From Hydrogenimonas sp. (GTDB lineage Bacteria > Campylobacterota > Campylobacteria > Campylobacterales > Hydrogenimonadaceae), in contig AP019005.1 of NCBI GenBank assembly GCA_003945285.1, positions 620,001 through 684,000 on the forward strand: a stretch of 64,000 nucleotides of DNA, in the 5' to 3' direction. The notes beneath the pieces were generated by a model. That model saw nothing but the letters and a program-made list of their open reading frames with translations, was not told the origin of the DNA and did not search any database. Each line of letters begins with the position of its first letter. The first letter of the stretch is position 1. A program made the translations under genes and the position numbers. Of the stretch, positions 24,331-34,296 are shown one piece after another.

Positions 24331-27300
24331 ATGGATTTATTGACAGGTTTTAAAGACAACTGCGGATTCGGCCTGGTTGCCAACATAGACAACAGGGCGA
24401 GTCATGAGCTGTTGGAAGATGCTATCCATGCGCTCGAGAGAATGATGCACCGCGGCGCGATCGCGGCTGACGGGAAGAGCGGAGACGGCAGCGGGCTTCT
24501 TCTCTCCATGCCAAGAAAGTTCATGGAGAAGGTGGCGAAAAAGGAGGATATAGCTCTTCCGAAGCAGTATGCCGTAGCCCAGATTTTCTACAAAAACAGC
24601 GAGAATCTGAAGATATTCGAAGAGTACTGCTCAAGAAACGACCTGCGGGTACTCTTTATCCGTGAGGTTCCGGTCAACACCGATGCACTCGGGGAGCAGG
24701 CTCTCAAGACTCTCCCCTCCATCGTGCAGATATTCGTAACTCCAAACTCCCTTATGGCTACGAAGCGCTTCGAAGCGCTGGTCTACCTTACAAGAAGAGA
24801 GACGGAAAACCGTCTGAAAGATGATCCGGATTTCTATATTCCCAGTTTTTCGGAGCATGTGATCAGCTACAAGGGTCTGGTGATGCCGACCCATATAAAA
24901 GAGTTCTATCCCGACCTGAACGACCCGGATTTCGAGATAAGCTTCTCACTTTTCCATCAGCGCTTTTCCACAAACACCCTTCCGCAGTGGAGGCTTGCAC
25001 AGCCTTTCAGGATGATAGCCCACAACGGTGAGATCAACTCCGTCGAGGCCAACAGATTCAACGTGATTGCCAAGTGCGAATCTATAAAATCGGAGGTCTT
25101 TACCGACGAGGAGATAAAGAGGCTGCTGCCCCTGCTTCAGGAGGGCTCTAGCGACAGTGCCAGCCTAGACAACTTCTTCGAATTCCTGCGCGTGAACGGG
25201 ATGGATATATTCAAGGCGGTGCGGGCCGTCATTCCGGCTCCGTGGCAGAACGCCCCACATATGGACGCCAACCTGCGTGCCTTCTACGAATATATGAGTA
25301 CCTGTTTCGAAGCGTGGGACGGTCCGGCGGCCGTCAGCTATACGGATGGACGCTATATCGGCTGTGTTCTCGACAGAAACGGACTCAGGCCTGCCAAGTA
25401 TATCGTCACGAAAGACCGCCGTCTGATCATCTCCAGCGAATACGGTGTCATAGACCTGGATGAGGATAACGTAGTTGAGCGGGGAAGTCTCCAGTCGGGC
25501 GAGATGATAGGACTCGACCTCAAATACGGTACGATCCTGAAAAACGAGCAGATAGACGAGTATCTCAAAAACGCGAACCCGTACGCTGAGTGGCTCAACG
25601 ACCAGATGGTCTACCTGCAGGAGTATGTCGAGAAGCCATTCGACAATCTGGAGAGGTACAACCTCGACTGTATGATAGAGAAGCAGAGGTACTTCAACAT
25701 TACGCAGGAGGTGATCGACCAGATCATCGAACCGATGGTCAAAGACGGGAAAGAGCCTACCGGCTCGATGGGTGACGACACTCCTATGGCGGCCTTCTCC
25801 GGTGTGCAGAGAAACTTCACCGACTTCTTCAAGCAGAAGTTCGCACAGGTGACCAATCCGCCTATAGACCCGATAAGAGAGAAGGTTGTGATGAGTATAA
25901 ACACCGGCTTCGGAGAGATTCACAACATACTCGACGAAGATCCGGACCATGCACAGCGCCTAAAGACCACATCACCGATTCTGACCTTCGAAAAGCTGGA
26001 GGTACTCAAGAGTTTCGGAGATGAAAACCATCCGCGCTTCAAACCCTACTACAAGAACAGAACATACTCCACGACCTACGAGGAGAATCTGAAAGGGAGC
26101 CTTGAAGATCTTGTCTACGACATCATTCAGGATGTCAAGAACGACGGCGTGAGAATCGTTATTCTCGATGACAGGGGAGTGAACGAGAAGCTGAAGAGCA
26201 TCCCGATGGTGATGGCCGTGGGCAGGCTCAACTACGCTCTTTTGGATGAGGGTGTCCGCCACCTGGTGAGCATCGTCTCGATTACCGGTGAAGTCATAGA
26301 TTCACACTCGACCGCATGTCTGCTCGCATACGGCGCTTCGGCGGTCTACCCCTATATGCTCTATGCAACGGTCTACAGGCTTCTTTCGAAGCACTCACTA
26401 AGCGACTACGAGATGAGAAACGAGTTCAAAAAGGTCCACTCCGCGCTGGGTGCGGGAATTTTGAAGATCATGTCCAAGATGGGAATCTCCACGGTAGCCT
26501 CATACCGCAACTCAGCGCTTTTCGATGTTCTGGGGCTCTCCACCGACGTAGTCGAGGATTGCTTCAGATTCTCCCACGCACTCGTACCTGGGCTGGGTTA
26601 CAGTGATATAGAGGAGAGGATAGAGAGATACCACAAAGACGCATTCGAGCATGAGCATCTGCGAAAGCTCTTTCCGCTCAATGTCGGGGGATTCTACAAA
26701 TATATCGACAGAGGGGAGTACCACGACTTCGCTCCCAATACGATGAAGGCGATTAGACAGGCATCGATTACCGGAAAGCGCGAAGACTTCATGCTTCTGA
26801 AAAATATCATAGAGAATCGCGGCAAGAAGATGATACGCGACTTTTTCGAGATCAGAAGCGACCGCAAACCGATACCGGTAGAGCAGGTGGAGCCGGTCGA
26901 GTCGATCTTCAAGCGCTTTGCGAGTGCCGCGATGAGCCTCGGGTCTATATCTCCGGAGGCTCATGAGAGTATAGCTGAAGCGATGAACCGCATAGGTGCG
27001 CAATCCAACAGCGGCGAAGGCGGTGAAGACGCATCGAGGTTCGGTACTATAAAAAACTCGAAGATCAAGCAGATAGCTTCCGGCCGCTTCGGTGTGACCC
27101 CCGCCTACCTTCGCAGTGCGGAAGAGATCCAGATAAAGGTGGCGCAGGGTGCGAAACCGGGAGAGGGCGGACAGCTTCCGGGCCACAAGGTTACGGCTCT
27201 CATAGCGAGACTGCGACACACTATGCCGGGTGTCACACTGATATCTCCCCCTCCCCATCACGACATCTACTCGATAGAGGATCTTGCACAGCTGATATTC

Positions 27301-28755
27301 GACCTCAAGCAGGTGAATCCGGATGCGACCATCACGGTGAAGCTGGTCTCTACAGCGGGGGTAGGAACCATCGCCGCGGGCGTCGCCAAGGCGTATGCCG
27401 ACAAGATCATCATCTCCGGAGGTGACGGAGGAACCGGAGCCGCCGCTCTCGGTTCCATCAAGTTCGCGGGCAACCCGTGGGAGATCGGCCTATCCGAAGC
27501 GCATAACGCTCTCAAGGCGAACCATCTCCGCCAGAATGTCCACCTCCAGACGGACGGCGGCCTGAAGACCGGTATGGATATCGTGAAAGCGGCTCTTCTG
27601 GGGGCCGAGAGTTACGCCTTCGGAACCGGTGCGCTGGCGATGGTAGGGTGTAAGATGCTGAGAATCTGCCATCTCAACCGCTGCAGCGTAGGTATCGCCA
27701 CCCAGGAACCGATGCTCAGAGAGCATTATGAGGGGAATGTGGAGCGTCTTGTCAACTACTTCACCCTTCTTGCGGAGGATGTACGGGAGATAATGGCTTC
27801 ACTAGGGTACGAGCGGCTCGAAGATATGATAGGCAGAAGCGATCTTCTGAAGGTGATAGATGACGATTTCGCGGCCAAATTCGACTTCAGTTCGATTCTG
27901 ATGAGACTGGACGGGCCCGACACCTGCCTTGTCGAGTCGAACGAGCCGTTCGACTCCAACGAGTTTGAAAAAGATCTCCTCAAAGAGGTTTCACCGGCGA
28001 TACAGAACCCGAGCAACAGAGTTGTGGTAAAACGTGACATATGCAACCTGAACAGGAGCTTCGGCGCCCGTATCAGCGGTGAAATAGCGAAATATTACGG
28101 AGATTCCGGACTTCCGGAAGATACCATAGATATCCGTCTGAAAGGTATTACGGGGCAGTCGCTCGGAGCCTTCCTGATAGATGGAGTCAGCCTGCGTGTA
28201 GACGGTGTAGCCAACGACTACGTAGGGAAGGGAATGAACGGCGGCAAGATCATAGTCTCTCCCAGGATACAGGGAGAGCAGTTCTCCGCCGCGGGAAATA
28301 CATGTCTCTACGGAGCTACCGGCGGAAAGCTCTTTGTGGCAGGAAGCGTCGGTGAGAGATTCGCCGTAAGAAACTCCGGTGCACTGGCGGTAGTCGAAGG
28401 TACCGGTGACCATGCGTGCGAGTATATGACCGGCGGGGTTGTCGTGATTCTCGGAAGCACAGGTGTCAACTTCGGTGCGGGTATGACCGGCGGGCTCGCG
28501 TTCGTATACGATACGGAGCACACTTTCGTCGAAAATATCAACCAGGAGCTGGTAGAGGCGCACAGAATAGATACGGACGATACGGACGAAGCGCGCCACT
28601 ACCTGAAGAAACTTCTCAAAGAGTATTACAATGAGACGGGAAGTGAAAAAGCCAAAAGAATTCTTGATAGTTTCCGCATGGAGATACGCAACTTCTGGAT
28701 GGTGAGGCCGAAAGAGTTGCGAAAAGTACCGTTGAATCTGGATGAGGGAGAGTAA
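24331..28755 (+). CDS. gltB: Glutamate synthase (NADPH) large subunit
   Basis: Makes glutamate from glutamine and 2-oxoglutarate. 1474 residues from the ATG at 24331; an in-frame ATG at 24286 lies in the promoter region and is rejected. The class II amidotransferase domain begins at Cys11 after a short propeptide (TGFKDN-CGFG), as cleavage frees this Cys as the nucleophile. Then come the central domain, the FMN-binding domain with GAQSNSGEGGEDASRFG and ISGGDGGTGAAALGS, the 3Fe-4S cysteines in CKMLRICHLNRCSVG, and the C-terminal GXGXG helix domain (MNGGKIIV, GATGGKLF, YMTGGVVVILG). The small subunit follows immediately. Confidence 0.99.
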   Translation: MDLLTGFKDNCGFGLVANIDNRASHELLEDAIHALERMMHRGAIAADGKSGDGSGLLLSMPRKFMEKVAKKEDIALPKQYAVAQIFYKNSENLKIFEEYCSRNDLRVLFIREVPVNTDALGEQALKTLPSIVQIFVTPNSLMATKRFEALVYLTRRETENRLKDDPDFYIPSFSEHVISYKGLVMPTHIKEFYPDLNDPDFEISFSLFHQRFSTNTLPQWRLAQPFRMIAHNGEINSVEANRFNVIAKCESIKSEVFTDEEIKRLLPLLQEGSSDSASLDNFFEFLRVNGMDIFKAVRAVIPAPWQNAPHMDANLRAFYEYMSTCFEAWDGPAAVSYTDGRYIGCVLDRNGLRPAKYIVTKDRRLIISSEYGVIDLDEDNVVERGSLQSGEMIGLDLKYGTILKNEQIDEYLKNANPYAEWLNDQMVYLQEYVEKPFDNLERYNLDCMIEKQRYFNITQEVIDQIIEPMVKDGKEPTGSMGDDTPMAAFSGVQRNFTDFFKQKFAQVTNPPIDPIREKVVMSINTGFGEIHNILDEDPDHAQRLKTTSPILTFEKLEVLKSFGDENHPRFKPYYKNRTYSTTYEENLKGSLEDLVYDIIQDVKNDGVRIVILDDRGVNEKLKSIPMVMAVGRLNYALLDEGVRHLVSIVSITGEVIDSHSTACLLAYGASAVYPYMLYATVYRLLSKHSLSDYEMRNEFKKVHSALGAGILKIMSKMGISTVASYRNSALFDVLGLSTDVVEDCFRFSHALVPGLGYSDIEERIERYHKDAFEHEHLRKLFPLNVGGFYKYIDRGEYHDFAPNTMKAIRQASITGKREDFMLLKNIIENRGKKMIRDFFEIRSDRKPIPVEQVEPVESIFKRFASAAMSLGSISPEAHESIAEAMNRIGAQSNSGEGGEDASRFGTIKNSKIKQIASGRFGVTPAYLRSAEEIQIKVAQGAKPGEGGQLPGHKVTALIARLRHTMPGVTLISPPPHHDIYSIEDLAQLIFDLKQVNPDATITVKLVSTAGVGTIAAGVAKAYADKIIISGGDGGTGAAALGSIKFAGNPWEIGLSEAHNALKANHLRQNVHLQTDGGLKTGMDIVKAALLGAESYAFGTGALAMVGCKMLRICHLNRCSVGIATQEPMLREHYEGNVERLVNYFTLLAEDVREIMASLGYERLEDMIGRSDLLKVIDDDFAAKFDFSSILMRLDGPDTCLVESNEPFDSNEFEKDLLKEVSPAIQNPSNRVVVKRDICNLNRSFGARISGEIAKYYGDSGLPEDTIDIRLKGITGQSLGAFLIDGVSLRVDGVANDYVGKGMNGGKIIVSPRIQGEQFSAAGNTCLYGATGGKLFVAGSVGERFAVRNSGALAVVEGTGDHACEYMTGGVVVILGSTGVNFGAGMTGGLAFVYDTEHTFVENINQELVEAHRIDTDDTDEARHYLKKLLKEYYNETGSEKAKRILDSFRMEIRNFWMVRPKELRKVPLNLDEGE

Positions 28756-28756
28756 G

Positions 28757-30139
28757 ATGCAGAATTTTATTTTTGTCGAAAGAATCGACCCGAAAAAGCG
28801 CAATGTCGTGGAGCGCATCAAGGATTTTCGGGAGATTTACGAAGTCTACAATCAGAACGAAGCATCTTCCCAGTCCGAACGCTGTATACAGTGCGGCGAC
28901 CCCTACTGTCTGAACAAGTGTCCGCTGCACAACTTCATACCGCACTGGCTCAAAGCGGTGGCGGACAAAGACCTGGAGCTCGCTTTCAACCTCTCGAACG
29001 AGCCGTCGCCGTTTCCGGAGATCATGGGACGTATATGCCCCCATGACAGGCTTTGCGAAGGTGACTGTACACTCAACGACGGGTACGGGGCGGTCACGAT
29101 AGGGCCGATAGAGACCTTTATCAGCGAAAAAGGGTTCAAGGCGGGACTCACCCCCAAATTCGCCGAAGAGAAGGTGGGTAAAAGGGTGGCCGTCATAGGC
29201 TCAGGGCCGGCAGGACTCTCCGCAGCGACATATCTTCTGAGAGCCGGTATAGATGTCGAGATTTTCGAAAAGGCGGATCGTCCGGGAGGTCTTCTGACCT
29301 ACGGAATTCCCGGTTTCAAACTCGACAAAAGTGTGCTTTTCAGGCGTGTCAAGTGGATGGAAGAGGCGGGCCTTAAAATCCACTACAACGTCGAGGTGGG
29401 CAAAGATATGCCTTTCGACAGGCTGACCGAGGATTTCGACGCCGTGTTTATCGGTGTCGGAGCGACAAAGCAGAGAAGGGCGGGGATACCGAACGAGAAT
29501 GCCGAAGGGTGTATGCTGGCTATGGATCTTCTGGTGAATGTCCAGAAGAAGATTTTCGGCGACCCTTATGACAAGAGGGTAGATGTCAAGGATAAGAGAG
29601 TAGTAGTTATAGGCGGCGGTGATACCGCGATGGACTGTGTGCGCACTTCGCTGCGTGAAGGGGCGAAAAGCGTTCAGTGTCTCTATAGACGTGATGCAAG
29701 AAACATGCCCGGGTCGAAGAAGGAGTACAACAACGCCAAAGAGGAGGGTGTAGAGTTTATATTCAACGCCTCTCCGAAGCAGGTGCTCGCAAACGATGAG
29801 GGGCGGGTAGTCGGCGTAGAGATGCTCAAGACCGCGCTCGGAGAGCCGGATGAGAGCGGGCGGCAGAAGCTCAAGGAGATAGAGGGAAGCGAGTTCCGCG
29901 TGGATGCGGATGTCGTTATATTCGCCCTCGGCTTTTCACCGGTACCCTATGAGTTCCTTTCCGCGAACGGTATCGAGACCAACGAGTGGGGCGGAATCAT
30001 CATAGACGAAAATTTCGAAACCACGACGAAGGGTGTATATGCAGGCGGGGACTGTCAAAGAGGTGCCGATCTTGTCGTGACGGCGGTATATGACGGCCGG
30101 GAGGCCGCAAAAGCGATAATAAAGAAACTTCTGGGCTGA
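28757..30139 (+). CDS. gltD: Glutamate synthase small subunit
   Basis: Passes electrons from NADPH to the large subunit. 460 residues from the ATG at 28757, one base after the gltB stop, with GGGAGAG upstream. Cysteines for two 4Fe-4S clusters lie in CIQCGDPYCLNKCPLHN and CPHDRLCEGDC. The FAD site is VIGSGPAGLSAATYLL, and the NADPH site is VVVIGGGDTAMDCVR. It forms the gltBD pair and leads directly into the next four genes. Confidence 0.98.
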   Translation: MQNFIFVERIDPKKRNVVERIKDFREIYEVYNQNEASSQSERCIQCGDPYCLNKCPLHNFIPHWLKAVADKDLELAFNLSNEPSPFPEIMGRICPHDRLCEGDCTLNDGYGAVTIGPIETFISEKGFKAGLTPKFAEEKVGKRVAVIGSGPAGLSAATYLLRAGIDVEIFEKADRPGGLLTYGIPGFKLDKSVLFRRVKWMEEAGLKIHYNVEVGKDMPFDRLTEDFDAVFIGVGATKQRRAGIPNENAEGCMLAMDLLVNVQKKIFGDPYDKRVDVKDKRVVVIGGGDTAMDCVRTSLREGAKSVQCLYRRDARNMPGSKKEYNNAKEEGVEFIFNASPKQVLANDEGRVVGVEMLKTALGEPDESGRQKLKEIEGSEFRVDADVVIFALGFSPVPYEFLSANGIETNEWGGIIIDENFETTTKGVYAGGDCQRGADLVVTAVYDGREAAKAIIKKLLG

Positions 30140-30141
30140 TA

Positions 30142-30867
30142 TTGACACCTTTCGTCAAAGCGGCCGTGGAGGCGGCCGAAGAGATCTCCGCGCGTCTGAT
30201 GGAGGGGTGGAGGAGCGACTATGCCGACCACTTCGAGATAGGTGCCGGAGGTGACCGTACCGCGGGAATTGACAAAATGGCCGAGTCCGTCTATGTGGAG
30301 GCTCTGGGCTCTTTCGGTCTCATAGACTCCGAAGAGTCTGGTATAATCGGTTCGGGAGAGAACCGGATCGTACTCGACCCCATAGACGGAAGCGACAACG
30401 CTCTCTCCGGTCTGCCCTATTTCGGATCGTCCATAGCCCTGGAGCGGAACGGAAGGGTAGAGGAGGCGGTGATAGTCAATCTCGCCTGCGGAGAGATCTT
30501 CTACAGAAGTGACGGTCCGGTTATGAGGGGGAGGCTTTCAGAAAAAAGCTTCTCTCCTGTAACAAGACGTGAAAACGCGAGAGTAGGAGTTTTTGAAAGG
30601 GCCTACGCCTATCCGCAGCTGGCACTACGCATCTCCGGGGCGGGAATAAAGTTCCGCTCTCCGGGTGCGGTAGCGCTCTCGCTTGCCTATGCCCGCTATT
30701 TAGAGTTTGTAATCTTCGCAGGTCCGAGGCGCCGCTACGATTTCGCGGCTGCGCTTTGGATGTGCGAAGATCTGGAGATTATAGAGTCCAAAAGCCTGCT
30801 GATCGTTGCAAAAGATAGAGAAAAGGCAGAACTTTTGCGTCATCTGGCACTGCAAGATGAAGGATAA
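30142..30867 (+). CDS. Inositol-monophosphatase-family phosphatase
   Basis: 241 residues. The metal-binding motif VLDPIDGSDNALSGLPYFGSS and the upstream SEESG, plus RRRYDFAAALW near the end, place it in the Li-sensitive Mg-dependent phosphatase family (IMPase/FBPase/CysQ). The substrate is not clear from sequence. The start is TTG at 30142, two bases after gltD. In C. jejuni, as I recall, the homologue also precedes accD, so the pairing is conserved. Confidence 0.85.
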   Translation: MTPFVKAAVEAAEEISARLMEGWRSDYADHFEIGAGGDRTAGIDKMAESVYVEALGSFGLIDSEESGIIGSGENRIVLDPIDGSDNALSGLPYFGSSIALERNGRVEEAVIVNLACGEIFYRSDGPVMRGRLSEKSFSPVTRRENARVGVFERAYAYPQLALRISGAGIKFRSPGAVALSLAYARYLEFVIFAGPRRRYDFAAALWMCEDLEIIESKSLLIVAKDREKAELLRHLALQDEG

Positions 30868-30870
30868 ACA

Positions 30871-31716
30871 ATGAATTTCGGAAATATTTTCAAAAGTATC
30901 AGGAAAGAGCATCCAAAGCCTACGGAAGCACCGGCACACTGGATAAAGTGCCCGAAGTGCAATGCACTGATGTATTACAAGGAGATAGAGGCGAACCACT
31001 ATGTCTGCCCAAAGTGCGGTTACCATATGCGCCTCACGGCGGATCAGCGTATAAAACTGCTTGCGGACGAGGGGAGCTTTACCGAACATGACAGTGAACT
31101 TGAGCCGGTGGACCCGTTGAAATTCGTCGACAAGAAGAGTTACAAAAAGAGACTCGAAGAGGCTAAGAAGAAGACAGGACGCACCTCTTCCGTCGTAAGC
31201 GGCTCATGCACCATAGAGTCAGAACCGGTCGAACTTGTCGTTTTCGATTTCGCGTTTATGGGCGGAAGTCTCGGTTCGGTGGAGGGCGAGAAGATCGTCC
31301 GGGCCGTAAACAGAGCACTGGAAAAGAGATGCGGAGTCGTCATAGTGAGTGCCAGCGGCGGTGCAAGGATGCAGGAGAGTACCTATTCGCTCATGCAGAT
31401 GGCAAAGACCAGCGCCGCGCTGGCGAAGCTCGATGAGGCGAAACTCCCTTTCATATCGATACTTACCGACCCGACTATGGGAGGGGTGAGCGCATCTTTT
31501 GCGATGCTGGGAGATATCATACTGGCCGAACCGGATGCACTCATAGGTTTTGCCGGGCAGCGTGTCATAAAGCAGACGATCGGTGCAGATCTGCCCGAAG
31601 GTTTCCAGCGCTCCGAATTTCTGCTCGAACACGGGCTCATAGATAAAGTGGTTCCGCGGCGGAAACTGAAAGAGAGTGTGGCGGTTTTGCTGAAACTCTT
31701 CAACAAAGAGAGATAG
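30871..31716 (+). CDS. accD: Acetyl-CoA carboxylase carboxyltransferase subunit beta
   Basis: Transfers CO2 from carboxybiotin to acetyl-CoA to form malonyl-CoA. 281 residues. The N-terminal zinc ribbon uses C27, C30, C46 and C49. The carboxyltransferase domain has [34 protein letters not shown] and [16 protein letters not shown]. The stop codon overlaps the thiE start by one base. It depends on biotinylation by birA, also in this window. Confidence 0.98.
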   Translation: MNFGNIFKSIRKEHPKPTEAPAHWIKCPKCNALMYYKEIEANHYVCPKCGYHMRLTADQRIKLLADEGSFTEHDSELEPVDPLKFVDKKSYKKRLEEAKKKTGRTSSVVSGSCTIESEPVELVVFDFAFMGGSLGSVEGEKIVRAVNRALEKRCGVVIVSASGGARMQESTYSLMQMAKTSAALAKLDEAKLPFISILTDPTMGGVSASFAMLGDIILAEPDALIGFAGQRVIKQTIGADLPEGFQRSEFLLEHGLIDKVVPRRKLKESVAVLLKLFNKER

Positions 31717-32282
31717 TGAGGCTCTACGCACTTTTGGACGAGGAGTCGCTGCAGCGCTACGGATGGAGCCTGGAGCGCTTCGTGGAGAGAGTAGAGAGGC
31801 TCGGTGCTGATGTTCTGCAGTATCGCAACAAAACAGGCGACAAATCTTTCATATCCGGGAGATTGGAGGAGCTTACGGCGCTCTTTCACGGGAGGGTTAT
31901 AGTAAACGACTACCCGGAACTGGCATATCTGTGCGGCGGTGTTCATGTAGGGCAGGAGGATCTGCTCAGGTTTGCTAAGAGTGCGGAAGAGAGTGTGGCC
32001 ATATTGCGAAACATGCTTCCCGAGGGCGGATGGATCGGCCTCTCTACCCACAACGAAGAGGAGATACTCCGGGCCAACGGACTCGACCTGGACTATATAG
32101 GACTGGGAGCCTGCAGGGCCACCGGTACCAAGAGAGATGCCGAAGTTCTGGGGATGGAGAGAGTCTCCCGACTTGCGGCTCTCTCCACCCATCCTGTGGC
32201 TGCCATCGGAGGACTTCGGCTTGATGACGAGATAGAGAATGCACTCTACCGGGTAGTCGGGAGCGCTATCTATGAAGATTAA
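31716..32282 (+). CDS. thiE: Thiamine-phosphate synthase
   Basis: Joins the thiazole and pyrimidine halves of thiamine. 188 residues. Family motifs: LQYRNKTGDKSF (pyrimidine and phosphate binding), IVNDYPELAYLCGGVHVGQEDL, IGLSTHNEEE, DYIGLGACRATGTKRDAEVLG and AAIGGLRLD. The start is GTG at 31716. It overlaps accD by 1 base and rlmH by 11. It is slightly short for the family, but all main motifs are present. Confidence 0.88.
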   Translation: MRLYALLDEESLQRYGWSLERFVERVERLGADVLQYRNKTGDKSFISGRLEELTALFHGRVIVNDYPELAYLCGGVHVGQEDLLRFAKSAEESVAILRNMLPEGGWIGLSTHNEEEILRANGLDLDYIGLGACRATGTKRDAEVLGMERVSRLAALSTHPVAAIGGLRLDDEIENALYRVVGSAIYED

Positions 32283-32730
32283 CGTTGTAGCGATAGCCAA
32301 ACCTGAGAAAGACCCATATTCGCAGATATGCGACCGTTTCATAAAGATGTCCGGTAGATATGCGGTTGTAAGCGACAACGATATATTCAGCGCCAAAATC
32401 ACCCGTGCACAGGAGAGGGGTGCCGAGCAGGCGAAGGAGATCTACGAAAAGATTTTTGAGCCGTGGATATCCAGAGGCTATACCGTCGCTCTCGACCCGG
32501 CAGGCAAAAAGATGGAGAGCGAAAAGTTCGCGAAACTCCTCGAAGACCGGAACGAAGTTACATTTTTCATAGGGGGCGCATACGGGCACGGCGGCGACTT
32601 TTTGAGAAGGTGTGACGAAGTTGTATCACTCTCCGCCCTGACCATGAGCCACAAGGTCGCCAAAGTCGTTCTCTTCGAGCAGATATACCGTGCGCTGACG
32701 ATTTTGCACAACCATCCTTATCATAAGTAG
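32272..32730 (+). CDS. rlmH: 23S rRNA pseudouridine-1915 N3-methyltransferase
   Basis: SPOUT-family methyltransferase of 152 residues. The knot region contains FFIGGAYGHGGDFLRRCDEVVSLSA and the C-terminal LTMSHKVAKVVLFEQIYRALTI, both diagnostic. It overlaps thiE by 11 bases and is the last gene of the gltBD unit. The gap to dksA (32731-32894) holds a promoter. Confidence 0.95.
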   Translation: MKINVVAIAKPEKDPYSQICDRFIKMSGRYAVVSDNDIFSAKITRAQERGAEQAKEIYEKIFEPWISRGYTVALDPAGKKMESEKFAKLLEDRNEVTFFIGGAYGHGGDFLRRCDEVVSLSALTMSHKVAKVVLFEQIYRALTILHNHPYHK

Positions 32731-32864
32731 AGAGATGCCGATATTTGATTGAAGAATTGAGTAGACGGGATCGGCTACTCAAAAGTCTACCTAGGGTTAA
32801 AGGAAAAGTGAAACTGTTGGGATTTGGGTGTAATGTAGATTTGTGTAATTTAAGCCTATTTCGA

Positions 32865-32870
32865 TAGAAT
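32865..32870 (+). promoter_or_regulatory. dksA: -10 box for the dksA operon
   Basis: TAGAAT in the context TTCGATAGAATTC, about 25-28 bases upstream of the start, followed by AAGGAG at 32886-32891. Confidence 0.45.
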
Positions 32871-32894
32871 TCAATAATTTTATGTAAGGAGCAG

Positions 32895-33254
32895 GTGTTG
32901 AGAGATAACGATATCGAGTATTTTAAAGAGATGCTTGAAGCAAGACGCGAGCAGATATTGAAAAATATCATGGGCAGCTCTAAAGAGCTTGACAAACTGC
33001 ACCAGAATAATGAAGTGATGGATGAGGGTGATTTCGCTTCCGTCTCTACCGACAATATGATAAATGAAGAGATACTCTCCTCGCAGCATAGAGAGCTGGA
33101 AGAGATCGACGAAGCGCTTGCAAAAATCAGGCAGGGAGCATTCGGAATCTGCGAAATGTGTGAAGAACCTATCGGGATGCAGAGACTGAAAGTCAAACCT
33201 TTCGCCAAATACTGCATTACATGTAGACAGATCGCCGAAAAGAGCCCGGCATAA
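32895..33254 (+). CDS. dksA: DksA/TraR-family transcription factor
   Basis: RNA polymerase-binding protein that works with ppGpp. 119 residues. A coiled coil (about 5-80) carries the acidic tip DEGDFAS, with D43 and D46 in the expected positions. A four-cysteine zinc finger (C86, C89, C107, C110) follows and is shared with classic DksA. Two starts compete: GTG 32895 (3 bases from AAGGAG) and TTG 32898 (6 bases, better spacing). It is 15 bases upstream of the membrane protein gene and is co-transcribed with it. Confidence 0.93.
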   Translation: MLRDNDIEYFKEMLEARREQILKNIMGSSKELDKLHQNNEVMDEGDFASVSTDNMINEEILSSQHRELEEIDEALAKIRQGAFGICEMCEEPIGMQRLKVKPFAKYCITCRQIAEKSPA

Positions 33255-33269
33255 TCAGGAGGGTTTTCC

Positions 33270-34289
33270 ATGCATTTTAAACGTTACACACTGGCTTCGA
33301 TAGTATTGATCGCCGCGGTAGGCGGCTATGTCTACTACATGATTACAAAAGACACCTATACCGTCGAACTGCTGGGTGTCAACGTAACACTTCCGATAGC
33401 GGCATGGGTTGTCGCGCCAATGGTACTGCTCTATCTGGCATCGCTTTTCCATATGCTCTATTACGGGTTCAAAGGGTATTTGCAAAAACGACGGGTAGAG
33501 AGGGATCTCTCAAAGCTCTCCGATGCACTCTACTGGGATATTCTGAAAGCTCCGAAACAGCACGCCTACGACGACAGGGAGATAAGAAAAATAGGCGTAG
33601 TGCTGGATCAGGGGTGCGAAGATTTTTCCGGTGTCGACAAGAGCAAGTGCGACGAACGCGTCAAAGAGGCGCTGGAGATGATAGAGGCTATTGAACGCGG
33701 CGAGTTTGTCGATATGAAAAAGGTGACACTAGACAAGTCGAATCCATATGTTGTCCGGAACTGGCTCAATCTCCTGGATTCGGAGCCCGGGCGTGCCGAA
33801 GAGATACTCCGCAAGGCCGAGATGTATGACGACTCGGTAGTCAGAACCGCCATGAAGAAGTTTGCAGAAAACGCTTCCCAGCAGCAGATTGAAAAGTATA
33901 AAGAGAGGATGGATATCGAGATCTTCATGCATATGCTCGACTCTTTGAAGAGAACAGATGAGGAGCAGCCTCGCCTGAACCTCGATTTCATAGAGAGTCT
34001 GCTTGAGTCGATGGAGCCTTCGGAGAAGGATTATCTGCAGATTGCGCAGAGGCTTTCGAAGCTCTATACCCCGGATGAGGTGTTGAGATTTTTCGAGAGG
34101 GCGGTTGCGCGTGATGAGAAGGCGTTCAAAGCCTATATTTTCGTTTTGATAGAGTTTGAAATGCTCGATAAGGCGAACGAACTGCTTCAGGATACCGCAC
34201 GCGGAGAGTATCTCGACTTCAAGGCTTTTCTGGACCTGAGAAAAGCTGGTAAACACTACCCGATGGATCTACTTCTGCCGAGGTGCTGA
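33270..34289 (+). CDS. Conserved membrane protein of unknown function
   Basis: 339 residues, not assigned to a known function. Two membrane helices near the start (about 7-26 and 42-68) are joined by a short loop DTYTVELLGVNVTLPI; then comes a basic segment and a long cytoplasmic helical region with alternating charged helices, suggestive of TPR-like repeats. The helix-loop-helix followed by helical repeats faintly recalls the LapA/LapB pair of LPS control, but no motif proves it. AGGAGGG lies 5 bases upstream of the ATG. It stands between dksA and dus in C. jejuni too, as I recall. Confidence 0.8.
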   Translation: MHFKRYTLASIVLIAAVGGYVYYMITKDTYTVELLGVNVTLPIAAWVVAPMVLLYLASLFHMLYYGFKGYLQKRRVERDLSKLSDALYWDILKAPKQHAYDDREIRKIGVVLDQGCEDFSGVDKSKCDERVKEALEMIEAIERGEFVDMKKVTLDKSNPYVVRNWLNLLDSEPGRAEEILRKAEMYDDSVVRTAMKKFAENASQQQIEKYKERMDIEIFMHMLDSLKRTDEEQPRLNLDFIESLLESMEPSEKDYLQIAQRLSKLYTPDEVLRFFERAVARDEKAFKAYIFVLIEFEMLDKANELLQDTARGEYLDFKAFLDLRKAGKHYPMDLLLPRC

Positions 34290-34296
34290 GTTACGG

